This document shows positions 1-10,150 of a stretch of DNA of 64,000 bases, in pieces. A program made the position numbers and the translations under genes. Source of the stretch: Tolypocladium sp. Sup5 PDA-1 (lineage: Eukaryota; Ascomycota; Sordariomycetes; Hypocreales; Ophiocordycipitaceae); the NCBI GenBank assembly GCA_000750105.3, contig JPHH03000033.1, forward strand, positions 248,001 through 312,000. The letters are read 5' to 3'. Under the pieces are notes generated by a model. That model was given only the letters and a program-made list of their open reading frames with translations. It was not told the origin of the DNA and made no database searches. Positions within the stretch are counted from its first letter, which is position 1. Every line of letters starts with the position of its first letter.

Positions 1-918
1 AGATGAACAAGGTAGCCCGTCGCCACAATGATGATGACGATGGAGCCTTTCGACACTGGGACCTGAACGGAATCGTATATAACGAGGAAGAAGCAAATGC
101 GTAGATATAGTTCTTTCTATAATTATCCAGCCAGTGAAAATGGGTGACACTGCTTGCTCGGGCCGCAATAGCGGACGGCGGGCTCGGCTCGGAGCTGCTG
201 AGAGGAATCCCCTCACCTGTGTCTCATGCCAGGGACCAGCTGACTGCTCGCCCTGGCCTCAACGCCATGGCGAAAGTTACTGCTACCGCCGCACGCAGGG
301 ACACCGCATGGCACCCAGAGGTACCTCGGACACCCTGACCGGACAAAATGCTTGGAGATGGCGCACCAGTGTCCTCCATCCATGGCATCCCGTCATCAGC
401 CAGAAGGGTGAGGTGCCGTTATCGCGCTGTGTCGGTTGGGGTGTACTTCGTACAGTGCTTATCGAATCGCTGGGGGAACCGCCACCGCCTGTGAGGCCCG
501 CTGGGCTCCACCGACTTGGGCGCGTGCAGCGTGCTCACGTCCCGCGCTAGGCCGCTTCGGGCCTCGTCCCAGCGGGCGGCTCCCTGTTCCCCAGCGCCGG
601 GCTTGGATGGATGCGTCACTCCCGCCATCGGCTGAGCGCGAGGCAGCACTGGAGCTGTCGTCGCACCCTCCGCCCTCCGCCTGCGCTTATCTACGCGGTG
701 CCTCCCCAACCAGGACTCGTCACCCTCTTCCTCTCCATCATCCCCTCCGCCATCCATCGCCACCTCCTCCCCGTCCGCATCTCCATCTCACAGCGCCCCT
801 TTCCATTACGCCTGGGGCCGTCGGCATCGTTTTCTCGCTTTTCTGCTGTTGATTTGCAGCTTGATTTTTCGATTGTGTCGCAGGTAGACCAACCGTTGAT
901 TGCAATCACGTCATCACC
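1..918. other. Gene-free upstream region and 5' leader
   Basis: No convincing coding sequence is visible. Open frames on both strands have Arg/Pro/Ser-rich compositions typical of chance frames in GC-rich DNA. The last 200 bases are pyrimidine-rich and probably hold the promoter and 5' leader of the subtilase that starts at 919. A CAG about 40 bases before the start codon could end a leader intron. Confidence 0.5.
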
Positions 919-2577
919 ATGAGGACCGTCATCGCCCTCTCCGTGGCCGTCGTCGCCCAGGCCGCCTCCTTCAAGGTCGGCACCATCCACGACAAGTCGG
1001 CCCCCGTGCTGAGCTCTGTCCACGCCGAGGCCATCCCAAACGCCTACATCATCAAGTTCAAGGACCACGTCGACGACTCGGCCGCCTCGGACCACCACAC
1101 CTGGATCCAGAACATCCATGAAGATGGCGAGGAGCAGCGCCTCGAGCTCCGCAAGCGCGGCGTCTCAGACGATGTCTTTGCTGGAATGAAGCATACCTTC
1201 AAGATCGGCGACGCCTTCCGTGGCTACGCCGGCCACTTTGATGAGTCCATCATCGAGCAGGTCCGGAACCACCCTGATGTAAGTTGCAGCACCCGCTATC
1301 CTCACTCTGTCTCGGACGTCAGTGTCAAAAGCTGACTCATCTTTCAGGTCGAGTTCATCGAGCGCGACTCCATGGTCCACACCCTGCTGCCGCTCGAGAC
1401 CGAGCATCTCGTGACCGAGGACAAGTGCAATGGCGAGACGGAGAAGCAGGCTCCCTGGGGCCTGGCCCGTGTCTCCCACCGCGACACCCTCAACTTCGGC
1501 ACCTTCAACAAGTACCTATATGCTGCCGACGGCGGTGAGGGCGTTGATGCCTATGTTATTGACACTGGCTGCAACACCGAGCACGTTGACTTCGAGGGCC
1601 GTGCCAAGTGGGGTAAGACGATCCCCACTGGTGATGAAGACGGGGACGGCAACGGCCACGGCACCCACTGCTCCGGCACCATTGCCGGCAAGAAGTACGG
1701 TGTTGCCAAGAAGGCCAACATCTACGCCATCAAGGTGCTCCGGTCCAACGGCTCTGGCAGCATGTCGGACGTTGTCAAGGGCGTCGAGTACGCGGCCACC
1801 AGCCATATCGAGCAGGCCAAGGCCGCCAAGGACGGCAAGCGCAAGGGCTTCAAGGGCTCGGTTGCCAACATGTCTCTTGGTGGAGGCAAGACTCAGGCTC
1901 TCGATGCCGCCGTCAACGCCGCCGTCCGCTCTGGTGTCCACTTCGCCGTGGCTGCCGGCAACGACAATGCCGATGCCTGCAACTACTCTCCCGCTGCCGC
2001 CTCTGAGCCGCTGACCGTCGGTGCCTCTGCCCTCGACGACAGCCGTGCCTACTTCTCCAACTATGGCAAGTGTACTGACATCTTCGCCCCCGGCCTGAGC
2101 ATCCAGTCCACCTGGATCGGCTCCAAGTACGCCGTCAACACCATCTCTGGTACCTCGATGGCCTCTCCCCACATCTGCGGCCTCCTGGCCTACTATCTGT
2201 CGCTCCAGCCTGCTGGTGACTCTGAGTATGCCGTCGCGCCCATCACGCCCAAGAAGCTCAAGGACAGCCTCATCTCCATCGCCACCGAGGGCGCCCTCAG
2301 CGACCTCCCCGAGGACACCCCCAACAAACTCGCGTGGAACGGCGGTGGCTGCGACAACTTCTCCAAGATTGTCGAGGCTGGTGGCTACAAGGCCAAGAAG
2401 GCCCCCGCTACCCTCAAGAAGATTGAGGACGCCGCCGTCGAGGACTTCGTCATTGTCAAGGGCAAGATCCTCAATGGTGCCAAGACTGTTGGCGGCAAGG
2501 CCGAGAAGTTTGCCAAGAAGATCCACGACCTCGTCGAGGAGGAGATTGAGGAGTTCATCCACGAGATCTCTGTGTAA
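919..2577 (+). CDS. PRB1: Vacuolar-type subtilisin-like protease (PrB/PepC, cerevisin family)
   Basis: Two exons (919..1278 and 1348..2577) flank a 69-nt intron with GTAAGT donor and TTTCAG acceptor, giving 529 residues. A short hydrophobic signal peptide ends near residue 15. An inhibitor I9-type propeptide follows (about 40-130), then an S8 catalytic domain with Asp192 (VIDTG), His224 (GHGTHC), oxyanion Asn325 (AAGND) and Ser390 (GTSMASP). A Lys/Glu-rich C-terminal tail of about 90 residues matches the PepC/cerevisin layout and the family's usual length of 500-540 residues. The family works in the vacuole in bulk protein turnover, autophagy and zymogen maturation. An extracellular role is less likely because of the long charged tail. 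The first exon ends the propeptide motif VEFIERD exactly across the junction, which supports the intron call. Confidence 0.93.
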
Positions 2578-3278
2578 GATGTGCAGCAGACGTGACTACA
2601 CGTGTAGCATATGGCATGGAGCATATGGACGTGGCAATGCAGAGTGGCTGATGGGGATGTTTTTGGGTAACGCAGTCTCGTTATTTGGGCGTAGAATTAT
2701 GGTACTGTTTTTCTCTTAGTGTGTACTCCACTGCATGAGACGTGGTGCTCGTCACAGGATGCGTCTGTCTACATCCAGATCAATACAGTTTCTTTGCTAT
2801 TACCTTGTGCTCGCCATATCTTGCTGCGTGCCTTTTGTGACGCACCTAAACTCCCGTAGATGGGGCAGGCAGTTTGATACTAAAGGCAGGAGGGAGTGTC
2901 GGTCTGCCTGACATCACCACCTTCCGTGGCAGGGTGCTCGCTTCCAACCTCTTGACGACCTGGATCACGTCGCTCCTGAGCGGACTCTCCCTCCTTTTTG
3001 CAATCCTCCTGCACTCGCCAACAGCTTGAGCCTGGCTTTTGCCACAGCCGACACGCGCTGCTCCCAACACTCGTCATCTCAGCCATATGCTCATCCAGGC
3101 CCGCCATCAACATTTGCTGTACACCTTCTACTCGCGTGAACCTTTTGATTAACTTCAACTCTAGTCAAACACCTTTTAGACGTCTGGCCAGTCTACAACC
3201 ATCCACGTTGGCTTCATCGTTGGCCACACTCCACCATCTTTCAGCGCCTACACCATACCCGTCTGCCTGGGATAGGCG
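2578..3278. other. Intergenic region between subtilase and Ser-rich gene
   Basis: This stretch holds the 3' UTR of the protease gene, which is relatively T-rich up to about 2830, and then the promoter and C/T-rich leader of the next gene. No additional gene is visible. Confidence 0.5.
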
Positions 3279-6200
3279 ATGCTACGCCGCAACAGCTCCC
3301 GGAGCAAGCAGCGATATCCTCTCGGCCGCAGCAAGTCCACAAACTCCAGCTTCAGGAACCCCGTCACCAGCTTCGTCAGCATCGAGCCCTTTGCGGCAGA
3401 GCGAGACGCCCACATCGCCGCGACGCTGTCGTACCACCGAGCCAAGGCGCAGGGCAGACACAGCTGCGACATGCCGGCGACGTCGAGGGGACCGGGGAGC
3501 TGTGCGTTGGGCAGAAGCAACAGCGTTGCGGACCTCTCTCGCAGCTCCAGCGTCAAGGACAAGCATGAAAGCTCCCCAGGGAACTGCCGCCTCCAGAAGC
3601 AGCAGAGCGTGAGGTTTGCAGGACCCAACGCCAGGCCCAGACGACCTCTGGCTGCCAGAGCAAACCAGGCCCTGCTTCCACCAACCAACTCGGGGCCTGA
3701 GGGCGTTCAGCATTTGGCCAATGGCCGTACACAGATGAGCTCGTCGGACAACGGCAGCCAACTTTGTAACAGCGATGCGGCTCGGAGCTTTGGCTGCATC
3801 GACCAGCTGCCGCGCATCAGCCTTGCCATCGATGGCAACGTGGGATCGATGCCACCCGCGCTGGGGAGACTGCGTAAATCGAGATCCATGTTCACTTCCT
3901 CCATTCCGCCTACATCAGAATTCGATATTAGCGATGGCCCGACGGAGCGGCTGAAAGAGTGGCTCGCCATGCCTCGCCACCACTCCGAGGACAAAGAGAA
4001 TGAGCCCGTAAGGGGGTTTGGAGCCCATGGCCTGCGGGCCCCTAAGTCCATGAGCTTCCTCCGAGGCCACTCTGGGCATGGGCATTCGCGGACGAGCAGC
4101 CGAGCCGACAACGACCTCTCCGGTCACCTTGCGCCGGACAGACTTCCCTACCATGGCGGATCTCGCCGTCGTTTGAGGTCCCATTCGTCCATGTTCTTCC
4201 GCTCCACGCACAGACGGTGCGAGACCTCGGTGGGACTCCCCAAATCGCTACGAAACAGCAGTAACAACAGCGCTGCGCTTTCATCAGCTTTCTCTGGTAA
4301 CACCATGCCCGTTATGAAGCAGTCAGGGCTGCGGGTCACTGCCCGCAAAGTGTCGAGGACGTTAAGGAGCAAGTTCAAGGGGCTCTTTGGCCGACCAAGG
4401 AGTGCCGACGACATGATGGGAGCCGCACTGAACCTTCCTCGCTCGTCTGACTCTGACGGCGAGAGCTGCCATCGGATGGACGATGCCCCGGAGCATGAGG
4501 AGGCGTCCATGTGCCGGGTGACATCTCACGTACCGTCGCTGCACGCAGTGCCATCGAACCAGCAGCTGCGGTCTCGTCAGGGCAGCTTGGAGAGTATCCG
4601 TGGGGAACAGAACCTGACATCTGACGACAAGTCTCGGGTAACGAGCTGGGCCAACTCGAGCGCAAACACGGTGTTGAGCCAAAGCTCTGTTGCTGACTGG
4701 GAGCGGCAACGTCTATCCGTCATCAAGGAAAACGGTATGCATGTGCCGTCATCTACCGTGCCTCGCCCAAGGAATCCCCTTCTAGGGCCCAGTGCTCCGA
4801 GGACCACACCGCCACCAGTGCCCACTATCGACAGCCAACGTGTCTACTCAGCCCTGCTGAAACGGTTGAATGAGACGAGGCAGCAGGAAGGAAAGATGGA
4901 CAAGGCAGAGATTGCAGAGACGCCCGGATTCGTGCCGGCACGAAGCAGCTCTGTCGAGCACGTCGGCGCACAGGACTGGTCTCCGCCAACGATCCGCTGT
5001 GTTCAGGGTGATGACGATGTATTCCGGGACAAGACTCCTTCGCCTCAGGGGGAGCTTGAGTCACCGGCTGAAAGTGTCATTCGAGGAAGAAAGCGATCGA
5101 GCTCCACGCGCTCGGCATCGTACAAGGCCTACCCTAACCCAACGGCCGGCGACGGTATGGGCCTGTCACCGTACAAGTTCGGCCAAAAGCCACACCTCGA
5201 TCCACCAAGGAGTCTCGCTCATAGCTCCGCATTCTTTGCCAGCCCGTCGTGCCATCTCTTCCGCACGGCGAGTCCTTTTCGCCGCGCTCTCCAGGAGACG
5301 ATGAAGGAGCAGGAGGGCGAGCACACGCACGCGCTCGACACGAGATATCTCAGCACGCTTTCTGCCCTCAGTCTTCCGACGCGTCGGCCAAGCACTGCCG
5401 GGTCTGAAAGAGACATTCGAATGATGTATGCGGAGAGCGTCTATTCATGCGCTACCGAAGATGCGAGGCCATATCAACCCAGGGATGACTCCGCCAAGGG
5501 TGACAATGCACTCTCCCCTCGGAAGTTCCACCGCCATGGTGACGCCACAATCTTTGTTGATCCGCCAGCATACAAGCCAGTGCCGGCGCACAGTCGGGAT
5601 TTCTCCTCAGCTAGCTCCGTCGAGTGGAAGACATGGCTCAGTGCGAATGTATCCAAGTTGGAGACTCCGTCCACAACCTTGAACACGGACACCCGAGAAG
5701 TGTCTTATACCCTGCCGCCCTTTGGCCACGTCAGGGAAGCAGCGGAGATTGAGTCTCCTGGCGACGCGACAAAGCCAGAAGGGCTGAATTCGGGACGCTT
5801 GGGGAATGTGACGCCGGTCAAGTCGATGGTGGACAGTCCCCGCCAAATGTCGACGCACGCCGGCTCGAAGAAAACGCTGGAAGCTAGACGGAAACCATCG
5901 CTTGCAGTTGACGAGAACTCTCCACCAACCACTGGAGAACGGGGGAAGGATACTCGCACCAACGGTCCACCTGAAATTCCTTCACGGAGCAGCCTTCGTA
6001 CGGTTCCATCTCTGCCAAGCGTCAAAGCCAGCACAGGAAGACGAAAGGGCCCCGCGGGTGTCGTCTTGCCCCGAATGCGCTCGCTCAACACCATTGCGAA
6101 CATGAGTCCCCCCACTCGAGACGAGCAGCTCAAACGTCGGGTGAAGGCCCGCCTGGGAGGAGCAGGGGCGTCGTCGGCCAAGTCAAGTCCAGGACTCACG

Positions 6201-6467
6201 GCAGCTGTTAAGAGGCAGTTTGGCAAGGCCACCACGGGTTCTCCGATGAGGGGACCAGGTTGGAGCTCGGAGCAAGATGTTAGGACGCCCAGGATGGGAG
6301 GCGACGGGTCTCCCGAGGCGACAACCGGCGGCTCGGACTGGGATGCGCAGGTGATGGGAAGCAAGAGAATGGTGGACTTGTTCCTGAGCAGCCGCCGCAA
6401 GCGCATTAAGGGCAGCAAGACGGGGACTGAGACCGAGGGGGGGAGCATGTCAGCGGCATTTTTATAA
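3279..6467 (+). CDS. Large Ser/Arg-rich disordered protein, conserved fungal hypothetical
   Basis: A single uninterrupted exon encodes 1062 residues. The protein is rich in Ser, Arg and Pro with no transmembrane segment and no recognised catalytic domain. It looks intrinsically disordered with many basic RxxS-type sites that kinases could use. Ordered-looking islands are the N-terminus (RSKSTNSSFRNPVTSF), a QQSVRFAGP motif near residue 110, a basic stretch around 360-375 (VSRTLRSKFKGLFGR, possibly amphipathic) and a C-terminal SKRMVDLFLSSRRKR segment that could be a nuclear localisation signal or binding helix. The ATG at 3279 is the first in a frame that stays open for more than 3 kb, so it is very likely a real gene. 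I do not recognise the function. Comparable Ser-rich fungal proteins are often cell-polarity or signalling scaffolds, but that is only a guess. Confidence 0.8.
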   Translation: MLRRNSSRSKQRYPLGRSKSTNSSFRNPVTSFVSIEPFAAERDAHIAATLSYHRAKAQGRHSCDMPATSRGPGSCALGRSNSVADLSRSSSVKDKHESSPGNCRLQKQQSVRFAGPNARPRRPLAARANQALLPPTNSGPEGVQHLANGRTQMSSSDNGSQLCNSDAARSFGCIDQLPRISLAIDGNVGSMPPALGRLRKSRSMFTSSIPPTSEFDISDGPTERLKEWLAMPRHHSEDKENEPVRGFGAHGLRAPKSMSFLRGHSGHGHSRTSSRADNDLSGHLAPDRLPYHGGSRRRLRSHSSMFFRSTHRRCETSVGLPKSLRNSSNNSAALSSAFSGNTMPVMKQSGLRVTARKVSRTLRSKFKGLFGRPRSADDMMGAALNLPRSSDSDGESCHRMDDAPEHEEASMCRVTSHVPSLHAVPSNQQLRSRQGSLESIRGEQNLTSDDKSRVTSWANSSANTVLSQSSVADWERQRLSVIKENGMHVPSSTVPRPRNPLLGPSAPRTTPPPVPTIDSQRVYSALLKRLNETRQQEGKMDKAEIAETPGFVPARSSSVEHVGAQDWSPPTIRCVQGDDDVFRDKTPSPQGELESPAESVIRGRKRSSSTRSASYKAYPNPTAGDGMGLSPYKFGQKPHLDPPRSLAHSSAFFASPSCHLFRTASPFRRALQETMKEQEGEHTHALDTRYLSTLSALSLPTRRPSTAGSERDIRMMYAESVYSCATEDARPYQPRDDSAKGDNALSPRKFHRHGDATIFVDPPAYKPVPAHSRDFSSASSVEWKTWLSANVSKLETPSTTLNTDTREVSYTLPPFGHVREAAEIESPGDATKPEGLNSGRLGNVTPVKSMVDSPRQMSTHAGSKKTLEARRKPSLAVDENSPPTTGERGKDTRTNGPPEIPSRSSLRTVPSLPSVKASTGRRKGPAGVVLPRMRSLNTIANMSPPTRDEQLKRRVKARLGGAGASSAKSSPGLTAAVKRQFGKATTGSPMRGPGWSSEQDVRTPRMGGDGSPEATTGGSDWDAQVMGSKRMVDLFLSSRRKRIKGSKTGTETEGGSMSAAFL

Positions 6468-6695
6468 GGAGCTGAGCAAACTTGCGCAAGGCCATTGGCA
6501 TCTTTACGCCGAGATGAAGGGGATATGAGGATCTGCAGTGTCGGTTGAGGAGTGTAATCAGGGTAAAGGCATGAGCATGACCGGGGAGCAGAAGGATACA
6601 TACTCTTAGTCTTGTTGCCGCAGGAATATGTAATAATATGGGATGGGCTGGGTTCTAGGTCTTGGGCATAACATTCGACAGCTGTTTGAGACGCA

Positions 6696-8258
6696 TCACG
6701 GTTTCTCCGACGCAGGGCTGACGTGAATCTCCCACAGCCTGGCCAAGTCCCCGGGGAACGATTGTTTCCGTGCTTTGCTCGCCCACTCGCCGTACTTTTC
6801 GTGCGTCACCTCCTCGTCTAGCAGCCCCCTTGCCTTGCCCGTCGCCAGGAAGTCGAGGAACTCGACAGACACGCGCACGTACTCGCGCATCGCGCCCCTG
6901 ACGTTCGTCCGTGCGCCCGTCGTCCAGCTCAGCAGCAGCGGCTCGATGAGGGGCGCATCGGAGACGCTGGGGTGCGCGGTGCCGAGGCAGGTGAGGAACC
7001 AGGCTGCCCCCGTACGGTCCAGAACGCCGCGTACGAGGTTACGTACTGTGTTAAAGTGCGGGCGGCCGTGGAAGATGGTGTGCGCGCGGGACCAGCTGTT
7101 GGAGTGGACGACGAGGAGGGGCGCGGCCACGGAGGAGTTGAGCGGGCCGCTGGACTTGCCCGGGTCGAAAACGATGCCGCCGGCTGCGGAGGGGGTGCCC
7201 GCGAGGGCCTGCAGGGCGAGGGTCGCGCCGTAGGAGTGCCCGCTGATGGTGAGGCGGGAGAAGTCGAGGCGGTCCGTCCACCCGCTGAACGTGGCCCCCT
7301 CGCCGCGCGTGTTGGAGGCGCGGACGTGCTCGCCGCGGCCGTCGTCGATGGCGCGCAGCACGCGGATGGCCTCGGCGACTTCGGCGTCGCGGAAGGCGAG
7401 CTGCTCGGCCTTGAGGCGCGGCGTGGCGACGGCGCCGGCGAGGTCGCCCTCGGAGAAGTGCAGCAGGCGGCGTGGGGCCTTGCCGGGGAGCCTGACGAGG
7501 GAGCCGGGACAGCTGCCGTCGCGGTGCTCGAGGGCGGCGACGACGTGGCCGCGGGAGGCGAGCTCGCCGAGGTAGGTGGTGTAGTCGGTGCGGGAGCTGG
7601 CGGTGCCGTGGGAGAAGAGCATGACGGGGAGTTTCCCGGCTTCGCCTCCAGCGCGGCCGTCTTCGGAGCCGAGCAACGGGGCGTCCACCTCGGCCGGGAT
7701 GGTGAGGCTCCCGGTGACGAGCCACAGCGCAAACGTAAAGACGGGCCGCGTGAGGAAGCTGTTTACGTGCGCGAACCTGGCGTACCCCTCGGCGGCGTGG
7801 CCCAGCGGGCGGTCGATCCACGGATGCGCCGGGAGCCGCGACCTGGCGTGCCTGGAGACGGGGTAGTAGAGCGTGAAGAGCACCGTCTCGAGCTCAAACG
7901 CGGGCGCGCCGCTGCCCCTGAAGAGCGTGTCGGAGATGCGCCGCGGCGAAGGGAGCGGCACCTCGACGTCGACGCTGCCGACGCCGTGCACGCCCGTGTA
8001 GCCCGGCAGCGGGGACGCGAGCAGCGGGACGCGCCGCACGAGGCAGACGAGGACGTAGGCGAGCGCGGCGAGGGAGAGGATGTATCTCCAGGAGCGCCGC
8101 GGCCGCAGCCAGGCCGTGAGGCGGCGCCAGCGGGAGGACGCCGGGGAGAGCCATCGGGGCTGCCACTTGGGCTGGGTGGCCGTGGGGGTGGTGAGGGGCG
8201 CGTCGGGGGAGGAGTCGAGGGAGTCGAGGCGGGCGAGCTCGAGGTCTGAGTCGGACAT
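6696..8258 (-). CDS. Membrane-anchored PAF-acetylhydrolase-like alpha/beta hydrolase
   Basis: The product is 520 residues from the ATG at 8258, which has a strong Kozak context (CCCACC before ATG). The frame is open further upstream but begins there with GTG, so the internal ATG is preferred. A basic N-terminal tail precedes one transmembrane helix at about residues 57-75, giving a type II signal-anchor layout. The lumenal or extracellular part is an alpha/beta hydrolase with the family's VMLFSHG oxyanion-loop strand, nucleophile Ser342 in GHSYG, probable acid Asp365 (IVFDPG) and His429 (GTAHPSVSD). Platelet-activating factor acetylhydrolases (plasma type/PAF-AH II) cleave short or oxidised sn-2 acyl chains from phospholipids. 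Fungal members are poorly studied, so substrate is inferred from family only. The antisense strand of this GC-rich gene is also open, but that frame is a shadow. Confidence 0.85.
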   Translation of the reverse strand: MSDSDLELARLDSLDSSPDAPLTTPTATQPKWQPRWLSPASSRWRRLTAWLRPRRSWRYILSLAALAYVLVCLVRRVPLLASPLPGYTGVHGVGSVDVEVPLPSPRRISDTLFRGSGAPAFELETVLFTLYYPVSRHARSRLPAHPWIDRPLGHAAEGYARFAHVNSFLTRPVFTFALWLVTGSLTIPAEVDAPLLGSEDGRAGGEAGKLPVMLFSHGTASSRTDYTTYLGELASRGHVVAALEHRDGSCPGSLVRLPGKAPRRLLHFSEGDLAGAVATPRLKAEQLAFRDAEVAEAIRVLRAIDDGRGEHVRASNTRGEGATFSGWTDRLDFSRLTISGHSYGATLALQALAGTPSAAGGIVFDPGKSSGPLNSSVAAPLLVVHSNSWSRAHTIFHGRPHFNTVRNLVRGVLDRTGAAWFLTCLGTAHPSVSDAPLIEPLLLSWTTGARTNVRGAMREYVRVSVEFLDFLATGKARGLLDEEVTHEKYGEWASKARKQSFPGDLARLWEIHVSPASEKP

Positions 8259-8881
8259 GGTGGGTGGTGAAGCGGCGAGGAGAGGGTGTGAGGATGTGAG
8301 GATGGAGGTGAGGAGGTGAGGTGAGGTTGTACCTTGTAAGTGCTGACGCAGTGTCGTTGCCACGTGGGTTAGCCTGAGATGCAGCGTGGCGGTGACTTAC
8401 ACCACCGACGACATTGACCGAGGTTGATAAAAGAGCATTCACAAAATAAAGGCGTGACGTATGGAATGCAATCGTGTTCATTTGCATGGCCGCACGCCGC
8501 CGTCACCATGTATTGTCGAGAACTCGAGGTGCCGCCCAGCTGTGCCCTCGTCACGGCAACCGTCAGGCAGGGTACTCGACTACTCGTCACCCGCGAGCAA
8601 CATCTACCAAGCTGCATGTTTCTCAACCAACACCTGCTCACATTGACTGACCACGTCCTGCGCAAGACGCTGAAGCAGTCTCCAATTCACGCATCGTCCT
8701 GCTGGCCCGGTCCCAAGCGCGCACGCCGCACGCCGCTGAAGGAATAAAATCCTCGCCCTCCCGTCCGCGTTCAAAGCACGCCGACCTACTTCTCCCGCCG
8801 CTCCCACTCGCAACGTGTGCAAAAAGTACAGCTCTACATACCAGCCTACCAGCACCGGCAAGAAAGACCAGAGCGTCCAGC
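8259..8881. other. Divergent intergenic region
   Basis: This separates the minus-strand esterase from the plus-strand small Cys gene. The sequence AATAAAAT near 8745 could act as a TATA-like element for the small gene. No other feature is visible. Confidence 0.4.
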
Positions 8882-9103
8882 ATGAGTCCCCGCGAGGACG
8901 CCACGCCGGGCACGCGCGTCGCCCGCCCCAAGGTCTGGCGGTGGTGCGCGGTGCCCGGCCACGGGTGGTACTCGGAGGTCGAGGGCGCCGGCGACAAGGG
9001 CGAGCGCTGCGACAAGTGCAAGATGGAGAGCGCGTTTGGGGGCATGGGGCTGGGGGACGCGGCGGCGGGACAGGGAGGGGATGGCACGGGGGCAAGGGCG
9101 TGA
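8882..9103 (+). CDS. Small Cys-containing protein, possible zinc knuckle
   Basis: A 73-residue frame starts in the context CCAGCATGAG. It contains WRWCAVPGHGWYS followed by ERCDKCKME, that is, one Cys/His cluster and one CxxC about 25 residues later, which could bind a single zinc ion. The tail is Gly/Ala-rich. Aromatic-Cys...CxxC arrangements occur in short fungal proteins of unknown function. The frame is short and the GC content is high, so chance is possible. The non-random W, C and H placement and a plausible promoter upstream favour a real gene. Confidence 0.45.
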   Translation: MSPREDATPGTRVARPKVWRWCAVPGHGWYSEVEGAGDKGERCDKCKMESAFGGMGLGDAAAGQGGDGTGARA

Positions 9104-10150
9104 TGGATGCGTGCTGCTGCTCGGGTTGCGGCGGTTGGGGTCTGAGGATATGCCCGAGAAGTGGTTTTGCCAAGTGTTTGTGCTTGGAGGTGCTCGTTGG
9201 AGTGTTGAAATATCTCGATAAAGCTACTTGCTGCGAGACAAAGAACAATGACTTCCAACGCTGGGGATGAAGTGTCCAACATGAGAGTCAACACTTTGCA
9301 CACTGCGCCATTACGAGCACGAACACCCCGCGAAAGAAACCCTTTGCATGATGTCCGCAATATAAAAGTGTCTGTCATCCGAAGTGGCGGCTTGTATTGT
9401 GATGTATGTGGTAGTATTCATCTCAGGAACGCCCATGCTCCGATTCGCTGCCGCAGCTACGCAGGAGTCACTTTACCATTTCGAGCATCCAAGCCCAAGC
9501 CGCTGGGACTCTACTCTTCTTCGTTTCGCTTCTTATAAGCTGGGTCTTTAGCTCTATTTGTTAATCGAGTCCCCTTTCATCAATGCCTCTAATGTAGCTT
9601 TAGTTAGCCCCGTCTAAAGTCTTCTTGAATCTACAACCGGCAAGATGAGAGTTGAGCGAAGCCGAGACCCATGTTTCTGTAGGGCTTGCTATTCCTGTTT
9701 CTATTCTTGCGTGACTGGAACTCAGACTTTACAGTCCGTTTCAAACCGCTTCACCCCGCGGTAGCTTCCAAAGACGGCTAGCACTTCGATGCGGCAACAA
9801 AGAACTAACGTACCGTTAGAGAATCGCCACTTCCGTCAGCGGCTGCCCAACCCTTGTCTATCTTCGCATACTCGCTGCAATTCAATGCCCGACCCCCGGC
9901 CACGTGTGCCTTTTCGCCGGGGCTTTCGGAGCGCGCAGTTGTCGTCACATGGCCAGCTTCAACAGACGTCTCGGGGTCGGAGAAGTCACCCGCAGCCCGG
10001 AAAGTGAAGCTATTTAATTGCAGCAAGCTGCCTTGTTTGCGGGCAACCTACAAGTTCTCGCAGCCTAAGCATCCTCGGTTTGAACCCGGTCTTGTCTTGC
10101 ACATCCTCATCTACACAGACGCCAATTCTGTCAGAACTTCGCATACACTC
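9104..10150. other. Intergenic region
   Basis: The region is more AT-rich than its flanks, especially 9540-9790. A 96-residue plus frame at 9248..9538 begins with a good ATG but has no recognisable domain, so I do not call it. The last 200 bases are the leader of the peroxiredoxin-like gene. Confidence 0.4.

Noticed and set aside
1516..2562. 348-codon minus-strand frame
   Set aside because: It is the antisense shadow of the subtilase gene and has a Leu/Gly/Val/Asp-rich composition without any domain.
6972..8249. 425-codon open frame on the plus strand
   Set aside because: It is antisense to the PAF-acetylhydrolase-like gene and consists of Gly/Ala/Arg/Glu-rich sequence, as expected from high GC content at third positions.
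8256..8363. Upstream extension of the esterase gene
   Set aside because: It would begin with GTG. The ATG at 8258 has a good context and precedes the family-like N-terminus.
8604..9378. Overlapping minus-strand frames over the small Cys gene
   Set aside because: Low-complexity Pro/Arg/Ser sequences with no domain. The plus-strand small frame is more protein-like.
9248..9538. 96-codon plus frame starting with ATG
   Set aside because: One CxxC (CDVCG) is present, but the rest is basic random-like sequence. Too little to call.
10078..10090. tRNA B-box-like word (GGTTTGAACCC)
   Set aside because: No matching A box or cloverleaf can be formed upstream; it lies in the leader of a protein gene.
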